Notes under the pieces: generated by a model
Database searches by the model: none
Seen by the model: the letters and a program-made list of their open reading frames with translations, nothing else
What the model was told of the DNA's origin: nothing
In this document: positions 24,380 to 32,893 of the stretch, piece after piece
How positions within the stretch are numbered: the first letter of the stretch is position 1
How the letters are laid out: each line of letters starts with the position of its first letter
Program-made: the position numbers and the translations under genes
Source: SZUA-36 sp963801195
GTDB lineage: Bacteria; Pseudomonadota; Gammaproteobacteria; Xanthomonadales; SZUA-36
DNA length: 64,000 bases
Assembly: GCA_963801195.1 (NCBI GenBank)
Contig: CAWDDX010000007.1
Location: forward strand, 372,001 to 436,000
Direction: 5' to 3'

Positions 24380-24427
24380 AAGGTTGGTCACCAACCTTTA
24401 CGCGGGTTTTATTGAAAACCCGCGTAA
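24380..24427 (-). terminator. Two adjacent hairpins ending the asnS transcript
   Basis: AAGGTTGG-TCA-CCAACCTT (24380-24398) is followed without gap by a 13-bp perfect inverted repeat TTACGCGGGTTTT-ATTG-AAAACCCGCGTAA (24398-24427). Because the T run is part of the stem, it can work in both directions, 26 bases beyond the asnS stop. The stretch 24055-24379 between the RNA candidate and this site has no gene I can support. Confidence 0.7.
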
Positions 24428-24452
24428 GGAAATATCATTCAAACAAGTCCGT

Positions 24453-25853
24453 TTAAAAGTCCGCCCGACCTGGAACACGTGGATAAGGGATGACGTCGCG
24501 TATGTTGGACATGCCGGTTATGTAAGTGATCAAGCGTTCAAAACCGAGACCGAAGCCGGCGTGGGGTACCGTTCCATAACGCCGCAGGTCGACATACCAA
24601 CTGTAGGTTTCTTCGTCCATTCCCTGGTCTTTCATTCGTTGTTGCAACACATCCAGCCTTTCTTCGCGCTGCGAACCGCCGATAATTTCGCCAATGCCGG
24701 GTGCCAGCACATCCATGGCCGCCACAGTCCTACCGTCATCGCTCAGTCGCATGTAAAACGCCTTGATCTCGGTAGGATAGTTCTTGACGACAACCGGAGC
24801 ATTAAAATGTTTTTCCGTCAGATAGCGCTCGTGTTCGGTCTGCAAGTCCAGGCCCCACTCCGGTTTGAATTCAAATTTCTGACCGGAATTCCGAAGTATA
24901 TCTATGGCCTCGGCGTAGTCCACGCGTACGAACGGCGCGTCTATCAGGGTTTGAAGCCGTTCGATAGCCTTTGGCTCGATGCGTTGGGTAAAAAATGCCA
25001 TATCCTCCGGGCATTCATCCAAAACGGCTTTAAAAATGTACTTCAGGAATTTCTCGGCTAAATCCGCAAGATCATCCAGGTCTGCAAAAGCGATTTCCGG
25101 CTCTATCATCCAGAATTCGGCGAGATGGCGCGAGGTATTCGAGTTTTCTGCGCGGAACGTCGGGCCGAAGGTGTAAACATTGGATAATGCCAGGCAGTAG
25201 CCCTCTACATTCAGCTGTCCGGAAACCGTCAGGAAGGTCTCACGCCCGAAAAAATCCTGTTCAAAATCGATGTTCCCCTTTTCGTCACGTGGCAGGTTTG
25301 CGAGGTCCAGTGTACTGACACGGAACATGTCACCCGCTCCTTCGGCGTCGGAAGCGGTGATGATCGGTGTGTTGATCCAGAAAAAACCATTCTCATGAAA
25401 ATATCGATGGATTGCCTGTGCGGTCACATGACGTACCCGGGCGATCGCGCCGAAGGTGTTGGTGCGGGGGCGCAGGTGTGCCACCTCACGCAAAAATTCA
25501 AAACTGTGCTGCTTTGGTTGGATGGGGTAGGTATCCGGGTCTTCGATCCAGCCCGTCACCTCGACGCTTGAAGCCTGGATCTCGAGCGATTGGCCGCGCC
25601 CCATGGATTCAACCAACTCCCCGGTACAGATGACGGAGCAGCCACTGGTGAGTTTTTGAATTTCTTCGCTGTAATTGGAAAGGCTCGCCGGTGCGACGAC
25701 CTGAATGGTGTCAAAACAGGATCCGTCGTGGACAGAAATGAATGAAAATCCTGCCTTGGAGTCCCTGCGGGTGCGGACCCAGCCCTGCACCCTGATTTTC
25801 GATCCTGTCGGAATTTCTCCACCAAGCGCTTTTTTTATGCTGACCGCTGACAT
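24453..25853 (-). CDS. asnS: Asparaginyl-tRNA synthetase
   Basis: 466 residues, class IIb synthetase. N-terminal OB fold (VQGWVRTRRDSKAGFSFISVHDGSC) for the anticodon, then class II motif 1 (RVRHVTAQAIHRYFHENGFFWINTPII), motif 2 (TFRAENSNTSRHLAEFWMIEPEIAF) and motif 3 (GFGLGFERLITYITGMSNIRDVIPYPRVPG). The length and the lack of an AspRS insertion separate it from AspS. It probably charges tRNA-Asn directly. Confidence 0.97.
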   Translation of the reverse strand: MSAVSIKKALGGEIPTGSKIRVQGWVRTRRDSKAGFSFISVHDGSCFDTIQVVAPASLSNYSEEIQKLTSGCSVICTGELVESMGRGQSLEIQASSVEVTGWIEDPDTYPIQPKQHSFEFLREVAHLRPRTNTFGAIARVRHVTAQAIHRYFHENGFFWINTPIITASDAEGAGDMFRVSTLDLANLPRDEKGNIDFEQDFFGRETFLTVSGQLNVEGYCLALSNVYTFGPTFRAENSNTSRHLAEFWMIEPEIAFADLDDLADLAEKFLKYIFKAVLDECPEDMAFFTQRIEPKAIERLQTLIDAPFVRVDYAEAIDILRNSGQKFEFKPEWGLDLQTEHERYLTEKHFNAPVVVKNYPTEIKAFYMRLSDDGRTVAAMDVLAPGIGEIIGGSQREERLDVLQQRMKDQGMDEETYSWYVDLRRYGTVPHAGFGLGFERLITYITGMSNIRDVIPYPRVPGRADF

Positions 25854-25966
25854 AATTTAATAGTTGATCTCTGCTAAAACGGCCCAAGATAATAAATCAC
25901 CCGGCGCGGTGCGCACAGTCTTTTAAGGCACTTAGTTTAAATTTCCAATATTGGTACAATACACAT

Positions 25967-26290
25967 ATGAGCATTCAGCTAACCGAGAACGCGGCAAGAC
26001 GTGTAAAGCAGTTCCTTGAAAAAGAGAACGGTGTGGCACTGCGTCTTGGCGTCAGGAAAACCGGTTGCTCCGGTTGGGCCTATGCTGTCAGTATCGCTTC
26101 TGAGTTTGGAAATGATGACCAGGTTTTCGAAGATAAGGGTATAAAAATAGTGGTCGATAACGAAAGCTTGCCTTATTTGAAGGGTTCCGAGATCGATTTT
26201 ACACAGAGTGGACTGAACAGAACATTTCAATTCAATAACCCCAACGCGACGGATGCATGTGGTTGCGGGGAGAGTTTCACGATTTCCTGA
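25967..26290 (+). CDS. iscA: Iron-sulfur cluster assembly protein IscA
   Basis: 107 residues, exactly the length of E. coli IscA, with the three cluster cysteines Cys34 (GCSGWAY), Cys98 and Cys100 (ACGCGESF). A-type carriers deliver Fe-S clusters to target proteins. The sequence follows IscA over ErpA or SufA. It is on its own, away from the usual isc operon, upstream of rpsF. Confidence 0.88.
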   Translation: MSIQLTENAARRVKQFLEKENGVALRLGVRKTGCSGWAYAVSIASEFGNDDQVFEDKGIKIVVDNESLPYLKGSEIDFTQSGLNRTFQFNNPNATDACGCGESFTIS

Positions 26291-26335
26291 TTTTATTTGA
26301 AACAGAACTCACAGTCCCGAGCGATGTTACAAACC

Positions 26336-26365
26336 TTGCCAGTTATTATCCCGCGCTGATATAAT
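26336..26365 (+). promoter_or_regulatory. Promoter of the rpsF operon
   Basis: TTGCCA (26336-26341), 18 bases, TATAAT (26360-26365): near-consensus sigma-70 promoter 130 bases upstream of rpsF. Confidence 0.8.
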
Positions 26366-26371
26366 CCGTCG

Positions 26372-26494
26372 GCTCTGCCATTGGCGGAGAGATTTATCCT
26401 TGCTTCACGCACCCAACGGTTGGGATGGCGGAGGCTTTTAAAAGTCCCGTGTCATTAATTATCGCGGGTCTTTGAAACCCACAGGGAGTTTAAA
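26372..26494 (+). promoter_or_regulatory. Structured rpsF leader, possible S6:S18 control element
   Basis: The ~123-base leader has a self-complementary CCAACGGTTGG (26412-26422) with adjacent GC-rich arms (TTGGCGGAG and GGCGGAGG) before a GGGAG Shine-Dalgarno. Many bacteria have an S6:S18-binding hairpin here that feeds back on translation; I see a compatible position but cannot confirm the conserved CCG bulge by eye. Confidence 0.4.
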
Positions 26495-27016
26495 ATGCGT
26501 CATTATGAAATCTGTTTCCTGGTGCATCCGGACCAGAGCGAGCAGGTTCCGGCCATGCTGGAACGCTATCGCAATATGATCGAAGAAAAGGGCGGCAGCA
26601 TTCACCGCCTGGAAGACTGGGGTCGCCGGCAACTGGCCTATCCCATCGCCAAGTTGCACAAAGCTCACTATGTTTTGATGAACATCGAATGCGACAACGA
26701 GACGCTCAACGAACTTGAAGGGGCATTCAAATTCAACGATGCCGTGTTACGTCACCTGACGATCCGCCGGCAGGAGGCCCTGGTTGAACAATCAGAGATG
26801 CTCAAGGCAAGAGAAGAAAAAGATCGCTCCAGCCGTGACCACGGGGACCGTCGCCGCGCCGCATCAGACGATTTCTCGGATTCATCGGACGATGACGATG
26901 ATGATGACGACGACGATGACGATGACGACGACGATGATTCTGATATTGAGGCTTCTGCCGAATCCTTGCAGGATGACGCGGATGACAGTGAAATTAAAAC
27001 CGAGGCGGGAGAGTAA
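26495..27016 (+). CDS. rpsF: 30S ribosomal protein S6 with a long acidic tail
   Basis: 173 residues; the S6 fold (RHYEICFLVHPDQSEQVPAMLERYRNMIEEKGGSIHRLEDWGRRQLAYPI...) occupies about residues 1-98. The C-terminal ~70 residues are an extension rich in Asp, including 17 Asp in a row (about residues 130-146). E. coli S6 (131 residues) instead has an acidic tail enlarged after translation by RimK-added glutamates. The codon mixture of GAC and GAT shows real coding use rather than a simple triplet expansion. Confidence 0.95.
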   Translation: MRHYEICFLVHPDQSEQVPAMLERYRNMIEEKGGSIHRLEDWGRRQLAYPIAKLHKAHYVLMNIECDNETLNELEGAFKFNDAVLRHLTIRRQEALVEQSEMLKAREEKDRSSRDHGDRRRAASDDFSDSSDDDDDDDDDDDDDDDDDSDIEASAESLQDDADDSEIKTEAGE

Positions 27017-27018
27017 TC

Positions 27019-27246
27019 ATGGCACGTCAACAATTTCGTCGCAGGAAGTTTTGCCGTTTCACGGCTGACAATGTCAAGGAGATTGATTACAAGGATCTCA
27101 CTATTTTGAAACAATATGTTGGCGAGTCCGGGAAAATCGTACCCAGTCGCATAACCGGCACGAAAGCCAGGTATCAACGGCAATTGTCAACGGCGGTGAA
27201 GCGGGCACGGTTTCTGTCCCTGCTGCCATACACCGATAACCAGTAA
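27019..27246 (+). CDS. rpsR: 30S ribosomal protein S18
   Basis: 75 residues, with RRRKFCRFTADNVKEIDYKDLTILKQYVGESGKIVPSRITGTKARYQRQLSTAVKRARFLSLLPYTD, the S18 core that pairs with S6 on the platform of the 30S subunit. Two bases after rpsF, hence coupled. Confidence 0.98.
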   Translation: MARQQFRRRKFCRFTADNVKEIDYKDLTILKQYVGESGKIVPSRITGTKARYQRQLSTAVKRARFLSLLPYTDNQ

Positions 27247-27264
27247 GCACCCGGGAGAACGAAC

Positions 27265-27711
27265 ATGGAACTAATTCTGCTTGAAAAAGTACAGAACCTG
27301 GGGGACCTGGGCGAGCTGGTTAAGGTAAAAGCCGGTTTTGGCCGTAATTACCTGGTGCCACAGGGCAAAGCTGCATTGGCAACCAAGGAAAACATGAAGC
27401 TTTTCGAGGCCCGCAGGGCAGAACTGGAATTGGCGGCCAAGGACAAACTGGGTCAGGCAATGGCGCGCCAGTCCGGTCTGGTTGACGTGGTGGTTGAATT
27501 ATCAGCCAACGCGAGCGACGAGGGCAATCTGTATGGCTCCATCGGTCCGCGTGAAATTTCTGCCGCGGTGACAGCTCTTGGTCATGAAATCAACAAGAGT
27601 GAAGTCATTATGGGCGAAGGCCCGATCAGAACGGTTGGTGAGTTTGACGTGGTTGTGAACCTGCACACCGATGTCGAAGCCATTATCAAGGTCATCGTAA
27701 GCCCGGAATGA
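27265..27711 (+). CDS. rplI: 50S ribosomal protein L9
   Basis: 148 residues: N-terminal MELILLEKVQNLGDLGELVKVKAGFGRNYLVPQGKA binds 23S rRNA, then a long alpha-helix, then the C-terminal globular domain. Last gene of the rpsF-rpsR-rplI operon; an intrinsic terminator follows. Confidence 0.98.
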   Translation: MELILLEKVQNLGDLGELVKVKAGFGRNYLVPQGKAALATKENMKLFEARRAELELAAKDKLGQAMARQSGLVDVVVELSANASDEGNLYGSIGPREISAAVTALGHEINKSEVIMGEGPIRTVGEFDVVVNLHTDVEAIIKVIVSPE

Positions 27712-27752
27712 GTCAAACCACATAGTCAAGTCATTGACGCTTTGATATGCTG

Positions 27753-27790
27753 AACTGCGAATCGTCAACAGATGGTTCGCAGTTTTTTTT
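27753..27790 (+). terminator. Terminator of the rpsF-rplI operon
   Basis: AACTGCGAA (27753-27761) pairs with TTCGCAGTT (27776-27784) and runs into a T tract; it separates rplI from dnaB. Confidence 0.85.
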
Positions 27791-27830
27791 GTTCCGTTAA
27801 TTTGTCCCGTTAAAGTGATAAGACCCGTAA

Positions 27831-29210
27831 ATGGCTGCACCCAAACCCCTGAATGTTGAATCGCCGAAAGTACCTCCGCATTCAATGGAAGCTGAACAGT
27901 CCGTTCTGGGTGGCCTCCTGCTGAGCACGAATGCATGGGACCAGGTTGCGGACAAGGTAACCGAAGTGGATTTCTATCGGGAAGATCACCGTTTGATCTT
28001 TCGGGCCATCCGTGATCTGCACGATTCCAGCCGGCCGTGCGATGCTGTGACCGTCAGTGAATGGTTTGAGTCACACGGCAAAGCCGACCAGGTAGATGGT
28101 GGCAATTACATCTCCCAACTCGCCAACAATACACCCAGCGCAGCCAATGTCGGGGCGTATGCAGACATCGTGCGGGAAAAGAGCATTCTCCGCAGTCTCA
28201 TCGATGTCGGGGCGACGATCACGAGCAGCGCGTTTTCCTCGGATGGCAGAGAAAGCAAGTCGTTATTGGAAGAAGCTGAACGGCTCGTCTTTGCAATTGC
28301 GGATAAAGGCAGCCGGGGCGGTTCGGGTTATGTATCGGTCCAGGACAGCCTCAAGGAAGCGATGGCTAAAATTGAGGAGTTAAACGCATTCGAAGGAGAC
28401 ATCACCGGTATTCCAACCGGTTACCTGGATTTTGATCGTCTTACGGCTGGACTGCAACCTTCTGATCTGATCATCGTCGCCGGGCGCCCCGCCATGGGTA
28501 AAACCACGTTTGCAATGAATATCGCGGAACACGCTGCGATCAAGCACGGCAAGTCGGTGGCTGTTTTCAGCATGGAAATGGCATCATTGCAACTCGTCAT
28601 GCGTATGTTTTCATCGGTTGGCCAAATCGATCAAACCCGTATCCGTACCGGAACACTTGACGACATGGACTGGCCGAAACTGACCTCTGCTATGAACCTG
28701 CTGCACAAGAGCAAGATTTTCATTGATGACACCCCTGCGTTGTCGCCCGCTGAATTGCGCGCCAGGGCACGGAGGTTAAAACGTGAGCACGACATCGACC
28801 TGATCGTCGTGGATTATCTCCAATTGATGTCCGTACCGGACAACAAGGAGAACCGCGCGACCGAAATCGCAGAAATTTCACGTTCCCTGAAAACCATCGC
28901 CAAGGAACTCAATGTTCCGGTGGTCGCGCTGTCACAGTTGAACCGTGCGCTTGAACAACGTCCGAACAAACGGCCGCTAATGGCCGATCTCCGCGAGTCC
29001 GGGGCCATTGAGCAGGATGCTGACCTGATCGTTTTTATTTACCGGGACGAGGTGTACAACAAGGAAACCGGTGAGAAAGGCAAGGCTGAAATTATCATTG
29101 GTAAACACCGTAATGGTTCGACCGGAACGGTTCACCTGGCGTTCCAGGGGCCGTGGTTGCGTTTTGTAAACCTGGCACCCGAAAGTGCCTATCAATACGA
29201 CCATCACTAA
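27831..29210 (+). CDS. dnaB: Replicative DNA helicase DnaB
   Basis: 459 residues. N-terminal collar domain (PPHSMEAEQSVLGGLLLS) and RecA-like C-terminal motor with Walker A GRPAMGKTTF, Walker B LIVVDYLQLM, and the DnaB H3/H4 motifs (LSQLNRALEQRPNKRPLMADLRESGAIEQDADLIVFIYR). It unwinds the fork 5' to 3' as a hexamer. No intein. The usual downstream alr is absent; the next gene is convergent 27 bases away. Confidence 0.97.
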   Translation: MAAPKPLNVESPKVPPHSMEAEQSVLGGLLLSTNAWDQVADKVTEVDFYREDHRLIFRAIRDLHDSSRPCDAVTVSEWFESHGKADQVDGGNYISQLANNTPSAANVGAYADIVREKSILRSLIDVGATITSSAFSSDGRESKSLLEEAERLVFAIADKGSRGGSGYVSVQDSLKEAMAKIEELNAFEGDITGIPTGYLDFDRLTAGLQPSDLIIVAGRPAMGKTTFAMNIAEHAAIKHGKSVAVFSMEMASLQLVMRMFSSVGQIDQTRIRTGTLDDMDWPKLTSAMNLLHKSKIFIDDTPALSPAELRARARRLKREHDIDLIVVDYLQLMSVPDNKENRATEIAEISRSLKTIAKELNVPVVALSQLNRALEQRPNKRPLMADLRESGAIEQDADLIVFIYRDEVYNKETGEKGKAEIIIGKHRNGSTGTVHLAFQGPWLRFVNLAPESAYQYDHH

Positions 29211-29237
29211 CGACCAGGCCGGCTTCCCGCAGCCGGA

Positions 29238-30251
29238 TTATTCTTCGCCTTCGGTCAGCTCATATTTGCGCAAATAGCCACGTAACTGGTGGTATGTCAT
29301 GCCAAGAAACTCGGCGGTCTTTTTCTGGTTGAACCGGCAGTGTTCCATGGCGCTGCTGATACGGCGTTTTTCCTCGTCCTGTATGGTTTGCTTGAAATCA
29401 TAAGGTGCCGACGGAAAATCTGCAGGTTGCGGTTGCCCCTGTGCGGATTTCAAGCCCGGCCTGAAGGGTGATTCAAAAGGGTCAAAGACAATCCCGGCTA
29501 TCGGTTTTCGGTCATCCTGACAGTTATAAACTGCCCGTTCGACGACGTTTTTCAGTTCGCGGACATTCCCCGGCCAGTTGTATTCGGAAAGTTCTTTACG
29601 TGCTTTTTCGCTGAAACCATTGAATACATTTTTCCCGAGTTCCCCGGCCATTTTCACGGCGAAGTGCTCCGACAGGGTCATGATGTCACCTGGCCGTTCC
29701 CGCAGGGGTGGAAGCGTGATGACGTCGAATGCCAACCGGTCCAGAAGGTCGGAGCGGAACTTGCCCTTGTCGGCGAGGCCAGGCAGGTCTTCATTGGTGG
29801 CGCCAATAATACGTACATTGGTGCGAATGGTTTCGCTACCGCCGACCCTTTCAAATTCGCCGTATTCGATGACACGGAGAATCTTTTCCTGAACGCCTGA
29901 CGAGGTGCTGGAGAGTTCATCCAGAAACAGGCTGCCCTGGTTCGCCAGTTCAAACCTGCCAAGTCTGCGTTTGACTGCACCTGTAAATGAGCCGGCCTCG
30001 TGTCCAAAAAGTTCTGTTTCCAGAAGCGACTCTGCGAGCGCGGCGCAATTCATTTTGACGAAGGGATAATCCCAACGTCCGGAAAGAAAATGAATCCGGG
30101 CCGCGATCAACTCCTTGCCTGTACCGCGTTCTCCAATGACAAGCACGGGCCGGTTCAGCGGTGCGACGCGGGAAACGTGTTCGAGAACCTCCAGGAACGC
30201 CGGCGACTCACCGATTAATTGTTGATCCTGCGGTTTACGCATAATGTTCAA
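29238..30251 (-). CDS. Sigma-54-dependent activator, PspF-like, with GSFTGA loop
   Basis: 337 residues with no N-terminal receiver: AAA+ domain from residue 10 (Walker A GERGTGKE, Walker B GSLFLDELSS, sensor II GNVRELKNVVERAV) and a C-terminal Fis-type HTH (KKTAEFLGMTYHQLRGYLRKYEL). This architecture and GFSEKARKELSEYNWPGN match PspF, which drives the phage-shock pspA operon. The sigma-54 contact loop GAFTGA reads GSFTGA here, a rare natural variant. No pspABC genes are adjacent; the divergent gene is radA. The target operon is therefore not in view. Confidence 0.85.
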   Translation of the reverse strand: MNIMRKPQDQQLIGESPAFLEVLEHVSRVAPLNRPVLVIGERGTGKELIAARIHFLSGRWDYPFVKMNCAALAESLLETELFGHEAGSFTGAVKRRLGRFELANQGSLFLDELSSTSSGVQEKILRVIEYGEFERVGGSETIRTNVRIIGATNEDLPGLADKGKFRSDLLDRLAFDVITLPPLRERPGDIMTLSEHFAVKMAGELGKNVFNGFSEKARKELSEYNWPGNVRELKNVVERAVYNCQDDRKPIAGIVFDPFESPFRPGLKSAQGQPQPADFPSAPYDFKQTIQDEEKRRISSAMEHCRFNQKKTAEFLGMTYHQLRGYLRKYELTEGEE

Positions 30252-30370
30252 TCTCTGCCTGATGTGAGTGTCGACCGGTGCTCATTGTAAATAATCTCCG
30301 GATTTTTGTCTCTGGGCTGGAGGTCATGGCCATGATCTGCTACAAGAGCGATGTAAAACAGGAATCTGCC

Positions 30371-31732
30371 GTGGCAAAAACAAAAACATCTTTTTACTGT
30401 ACAGACTGTGGTAGCGAACTGTCCAAATGGGCCGGTCAGTGTCCTGATTGCAAGGCCTGGAATACGGTCAAGGAGTTTCGCCCCTCTGGCGGTGCCAGCG
30501 CTCCCCGGCCGGGCGGCTACGCCGGAGCCAGCAGTCCGCAGGTGACGGAACTGGCGGACGTTTCCGATCTGACAGTTTCAAGGGTCGGCGTTGGTATCAA
30601 TGAGCTCGACCGTGTTCTTGGCGGTGGCATAGTACCGGGTTCGGTCATCCTGATTGGCGGCGATCCGGGCATTGGCAAATCAACCTTGTTGTTGCAGGTG
30701 CTGGCCGGACTGATGGGGCAGCTGAACAGCCTCTACGTCAGCGGCGAGGAATCCCTGCAGCAGATTAACATGCGTGCCAGGCGGCTGAATCTCGACGTGG
30801 GTGCCTTGCGCTGCCTGACCGAAACCAATGTCGAACAGATTCTTGACGTCGCGCAAAAGGAAAAGCCGGAACTGATGGTGATCGATTCGATTCAGACGCT
30901 GCACTCTGAGCAGGTCGAATCGGCTCCGGGTTCCGTGTCGCAGGTCAGGGAAACCGCCGCGTGTCTCGTCCGTTACGCCAAGCAGATGAATTGCGCCATG
31001 GTTCTGATCGGGCACGTGACCAAGGACGGCTCGCTGGCAGGGCCGCGGATACTGGAACACATGGTGGATGCGGTCTTGTATTTTCAAAGCGACGAAGGCA
31101 GCCGCTACCGTGTGATCCGGGCTTTCAAAAACCGTTTTGGCGCCGTCAATGAACTGGGTGTTTTCGCCATGACCGGCCTGGGTCTCAAGGAGGTCAGCAA
31201 CCCGTCCGCGATTTTTCTTTCCGGTCACTCGGAAACGGCAGCTGGTAGTGTCATCACCGTCATAAGGGAAGGGACCCGTCCGATGCTTTTGGAAATACAG
31301 GCACTGGTGGATGAGAGTCACCTGGCAAACCCCAGGCGGGTAACGATTGGTCTGGATCACAGCCGGCTCGCCATGCTGCTTGCAGTACTGCACCGCCACG
31401 GCGGTATCAGTCTCGGCGATCAGGACGTATTTGCCAATGTAGTTGGCGGCATGAAAATTACCGAGACCGGTTCAGACCTGCCGTTGCTACTGGCCGTATT
31501 GTCGAGTTTCAGGAACCGTGTTTTGCCGGCCAAAACCGTGGTCTTTGGCGAAGTTGGTCTGTCGGGAGAAGTCCGCCCCGTGTATAACGGCGAAGAGCGG
31601 CTGAAGGAGGCGTTCAGCCTCGGCTTTAAACATGCGATTATTCCGAAGGCAAATCAGCCGAGGCGGCCGATCGAGGGTATGAGCATCAAAGCAGTTGCGA
31701 ACCTCGAGGAAGCGATAAGTGCAGCGTTCTGA
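30371..31732 (+). CDS. radA: DNA repair protein RadA
   Basis: 453 residues from the GTG at 30371 (VAKTKTSFYC), preceded by AGGA at nine bases; a longer frame to 30278 has no family similarity. N-terminal zinc finger CTDCGSELSKWAGQCPDC, RecA-like ATPase with Walker A GGDPGIGKSTLL, the KNRFG motif in FKNRFGAVNELG, and a C-terminal Lon-type domain. RadA promotes branch migration during recombination. It ends one base before the stop of the convergent acyltransferase gene. Confidence 0.96.
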   Translation: MAKTKTSFYCTDCGSELSKWAGQCPDCKAWNTVKEFRPSGGASAPRPGGYAGASSPQVTELADVSDLTVSRVGVGINELDRVLGGGIVPGSVILIGGDPGIGKSTLLLQVLAGLMGQLNSLYVSGEESLQQINMRARRLNLDVGALRCLTETNVEQILDVAQKEKPELMVIDSIQTLHSEQVESAPGSVSQVRETAACLVRYAKQMNCAMVLIGHVTKDGSLAGPRILEHMVDAVLYFQSDEGSRYRVIRAFKNRFGAVNELGVFAMTGLGLKEVSNPSAIFLSGHSETAAGSVITVIREGTRPMLLEIQALVDESHLANPRRVTIGLDHSRLAMLLAVLHRHGGISLGDQDVFANVVGGMKITETGSDLPLLLAVLSSFRNRVLPAKTVVFGEVGLSGEVRPVYNGEERLKEAFSLGFKHAIIPKANQPRRPIEGMSIKAVANLEEAISAAF

Positions 31733-32890
31733 TCAGCTTATATTGTCGCGACGGGGCGATGCGGTCTTCAGGCCAATCCATCTTTTGAATAAACGATGCA
31801 ACGGTTTTTCCAGGTAAATATAGTGGAGCACGCTGTATCCCAGGATGGATGACATCAGCAACAGGTAGGCGGTAATGATCATGCCGTCGGACCAGGATGA
31901 CACGAACTGATTGAATCCTGTGTTCCAGACCAGGGTCAGGATCAGGATGTGGCTCAGGTAGATGGCGTAAGAGGCCCCGCCCGTGATGGCACTGAATCGG
32001 GCCGGCGCCCGCATTCCAAAGACGTGGCCCTGATCGACGCTTTGCCTGACCGTGCCGGCTGCTGCCATTTCCAGACGCACCAGTCCGGTCAGAATCATAC
32101 AGGCCGGAAGACCGTAAATCATTACCCTCGGTACAACATGAAAGCCCTGTTCTATGAGGCCGGAATACAGCGATACATTTATCCACCCACCTGACAGAAA
32201 CAAGACAACCCCTGCAAGCAGCCAACTCAATGCGTGTCCGGTCGGCCGTCTCGCAACCCACCAGGCGACCATTGAGCCGCCGAAAAACTCCAGCAGGAAC
32301 GGAGAGGTCAGAAACTGTGACCAGAAGTCCAGGTAATAGATGTTGTCCGGACTAAAGCTGTGCGCGACAAAATGACGATACAGGTTGAAGACCAGCAACA
32401 GACCGAAGGTCAACACGATCAGGCCGATCCTGGTGCGCGGGTTGGAGAACAGGATCAGAAGGCTGAACAGCAGGTAGAAATACAATTCGAATGACAGGGT
32501 CCAGGTGAGTTCCAGCAGGATGTGATTAAGCGATTGTGGCCACAGCAAAAAGGATTTGACCAGGTTGGAATCGGCAAAGTGTTCTGGCCGGAAGTAGCTG
32601 AAAATAATGACTGCGAGCAGGAAAAACGGCCAGTAACCGGAAAATATCCTGGCCAGCCTGCGCCTGGCGAAATCAAAGCTGTCGGTAACACCCGAGTGGT
32701 TTGCTGAGGTGTACGCCATGATAAAGCCGCTAATGACAAAAAAGATGTCGACACCGGCAAAACCCAGCGACTCGCCTGCGCTGAAGATGGTCCGGAAAAT
32801 GGAGTCGTTCGCCGGCAACCGCGCGGCACTGTGATAAAGCACGACCAGCATGGCTGCCACGAAGCGCAGAAACTGGATGTTATAGAGCAT
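31733..32890 (-). CDS. Acyltransferase family 3 (OafA/YrhL-like) membrane protein
   Basis: 385 residues with about ten membrane segments. The family start LRFVAAMLVVLYHSAARLP contains the catalytic His, followed by GFAGVDIFFVISGFIMAY and RRRLARIFSGYW, all hallmarks of acyltransferase 3 proteins that modify O-antigen, peptidoglycan or exopolysaccharide. The substrate cannot be read. No glycan operon neighbours. It reads leftward next to corB with three bases between them. Confidence 0.85.
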   Translation of the reverse strand: MLYNIQFLRFVAAMLVVLYHSAARLPANDSIFRTIFSAGESLGFAGVDIFFVISGFIMAYTSANHSGVTDSFDFARRRLARIFSGYWPFFLLAVIIFSYFRPEHFADSNLVKSFLLWPQSLNHILLELTWTLSFELYFYLLFSLLILFSNPRTRIGLIVLTFGLLLVFNLYRHFVAHSFSPDNIYYLDFWSQFLTSPFLLEFFGGSMVAWWVARRPTGHALSWLLAGVVLFLSGGWINVSLYSGLIEQGFHVVPRVMIYGLPACMILTGLVRLEMAAAGTVRQSVDQGHVFGMRAPARFSAITGGASYAIYLSHILILTLVWNTGFNQFVSSWSDGMIITAYLLLMSSILGYSVLHYIYLEKPLHRLFKRWIGLKTASPRRDNIS

Positions 32891-32893
32891 CTA

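Noticed and set aside
24288..25061. Plus-strand 257-residue ORF
   Set aside because: Antisense to asnS, which is a full-length and well-conserved synthetase on the minus strand.
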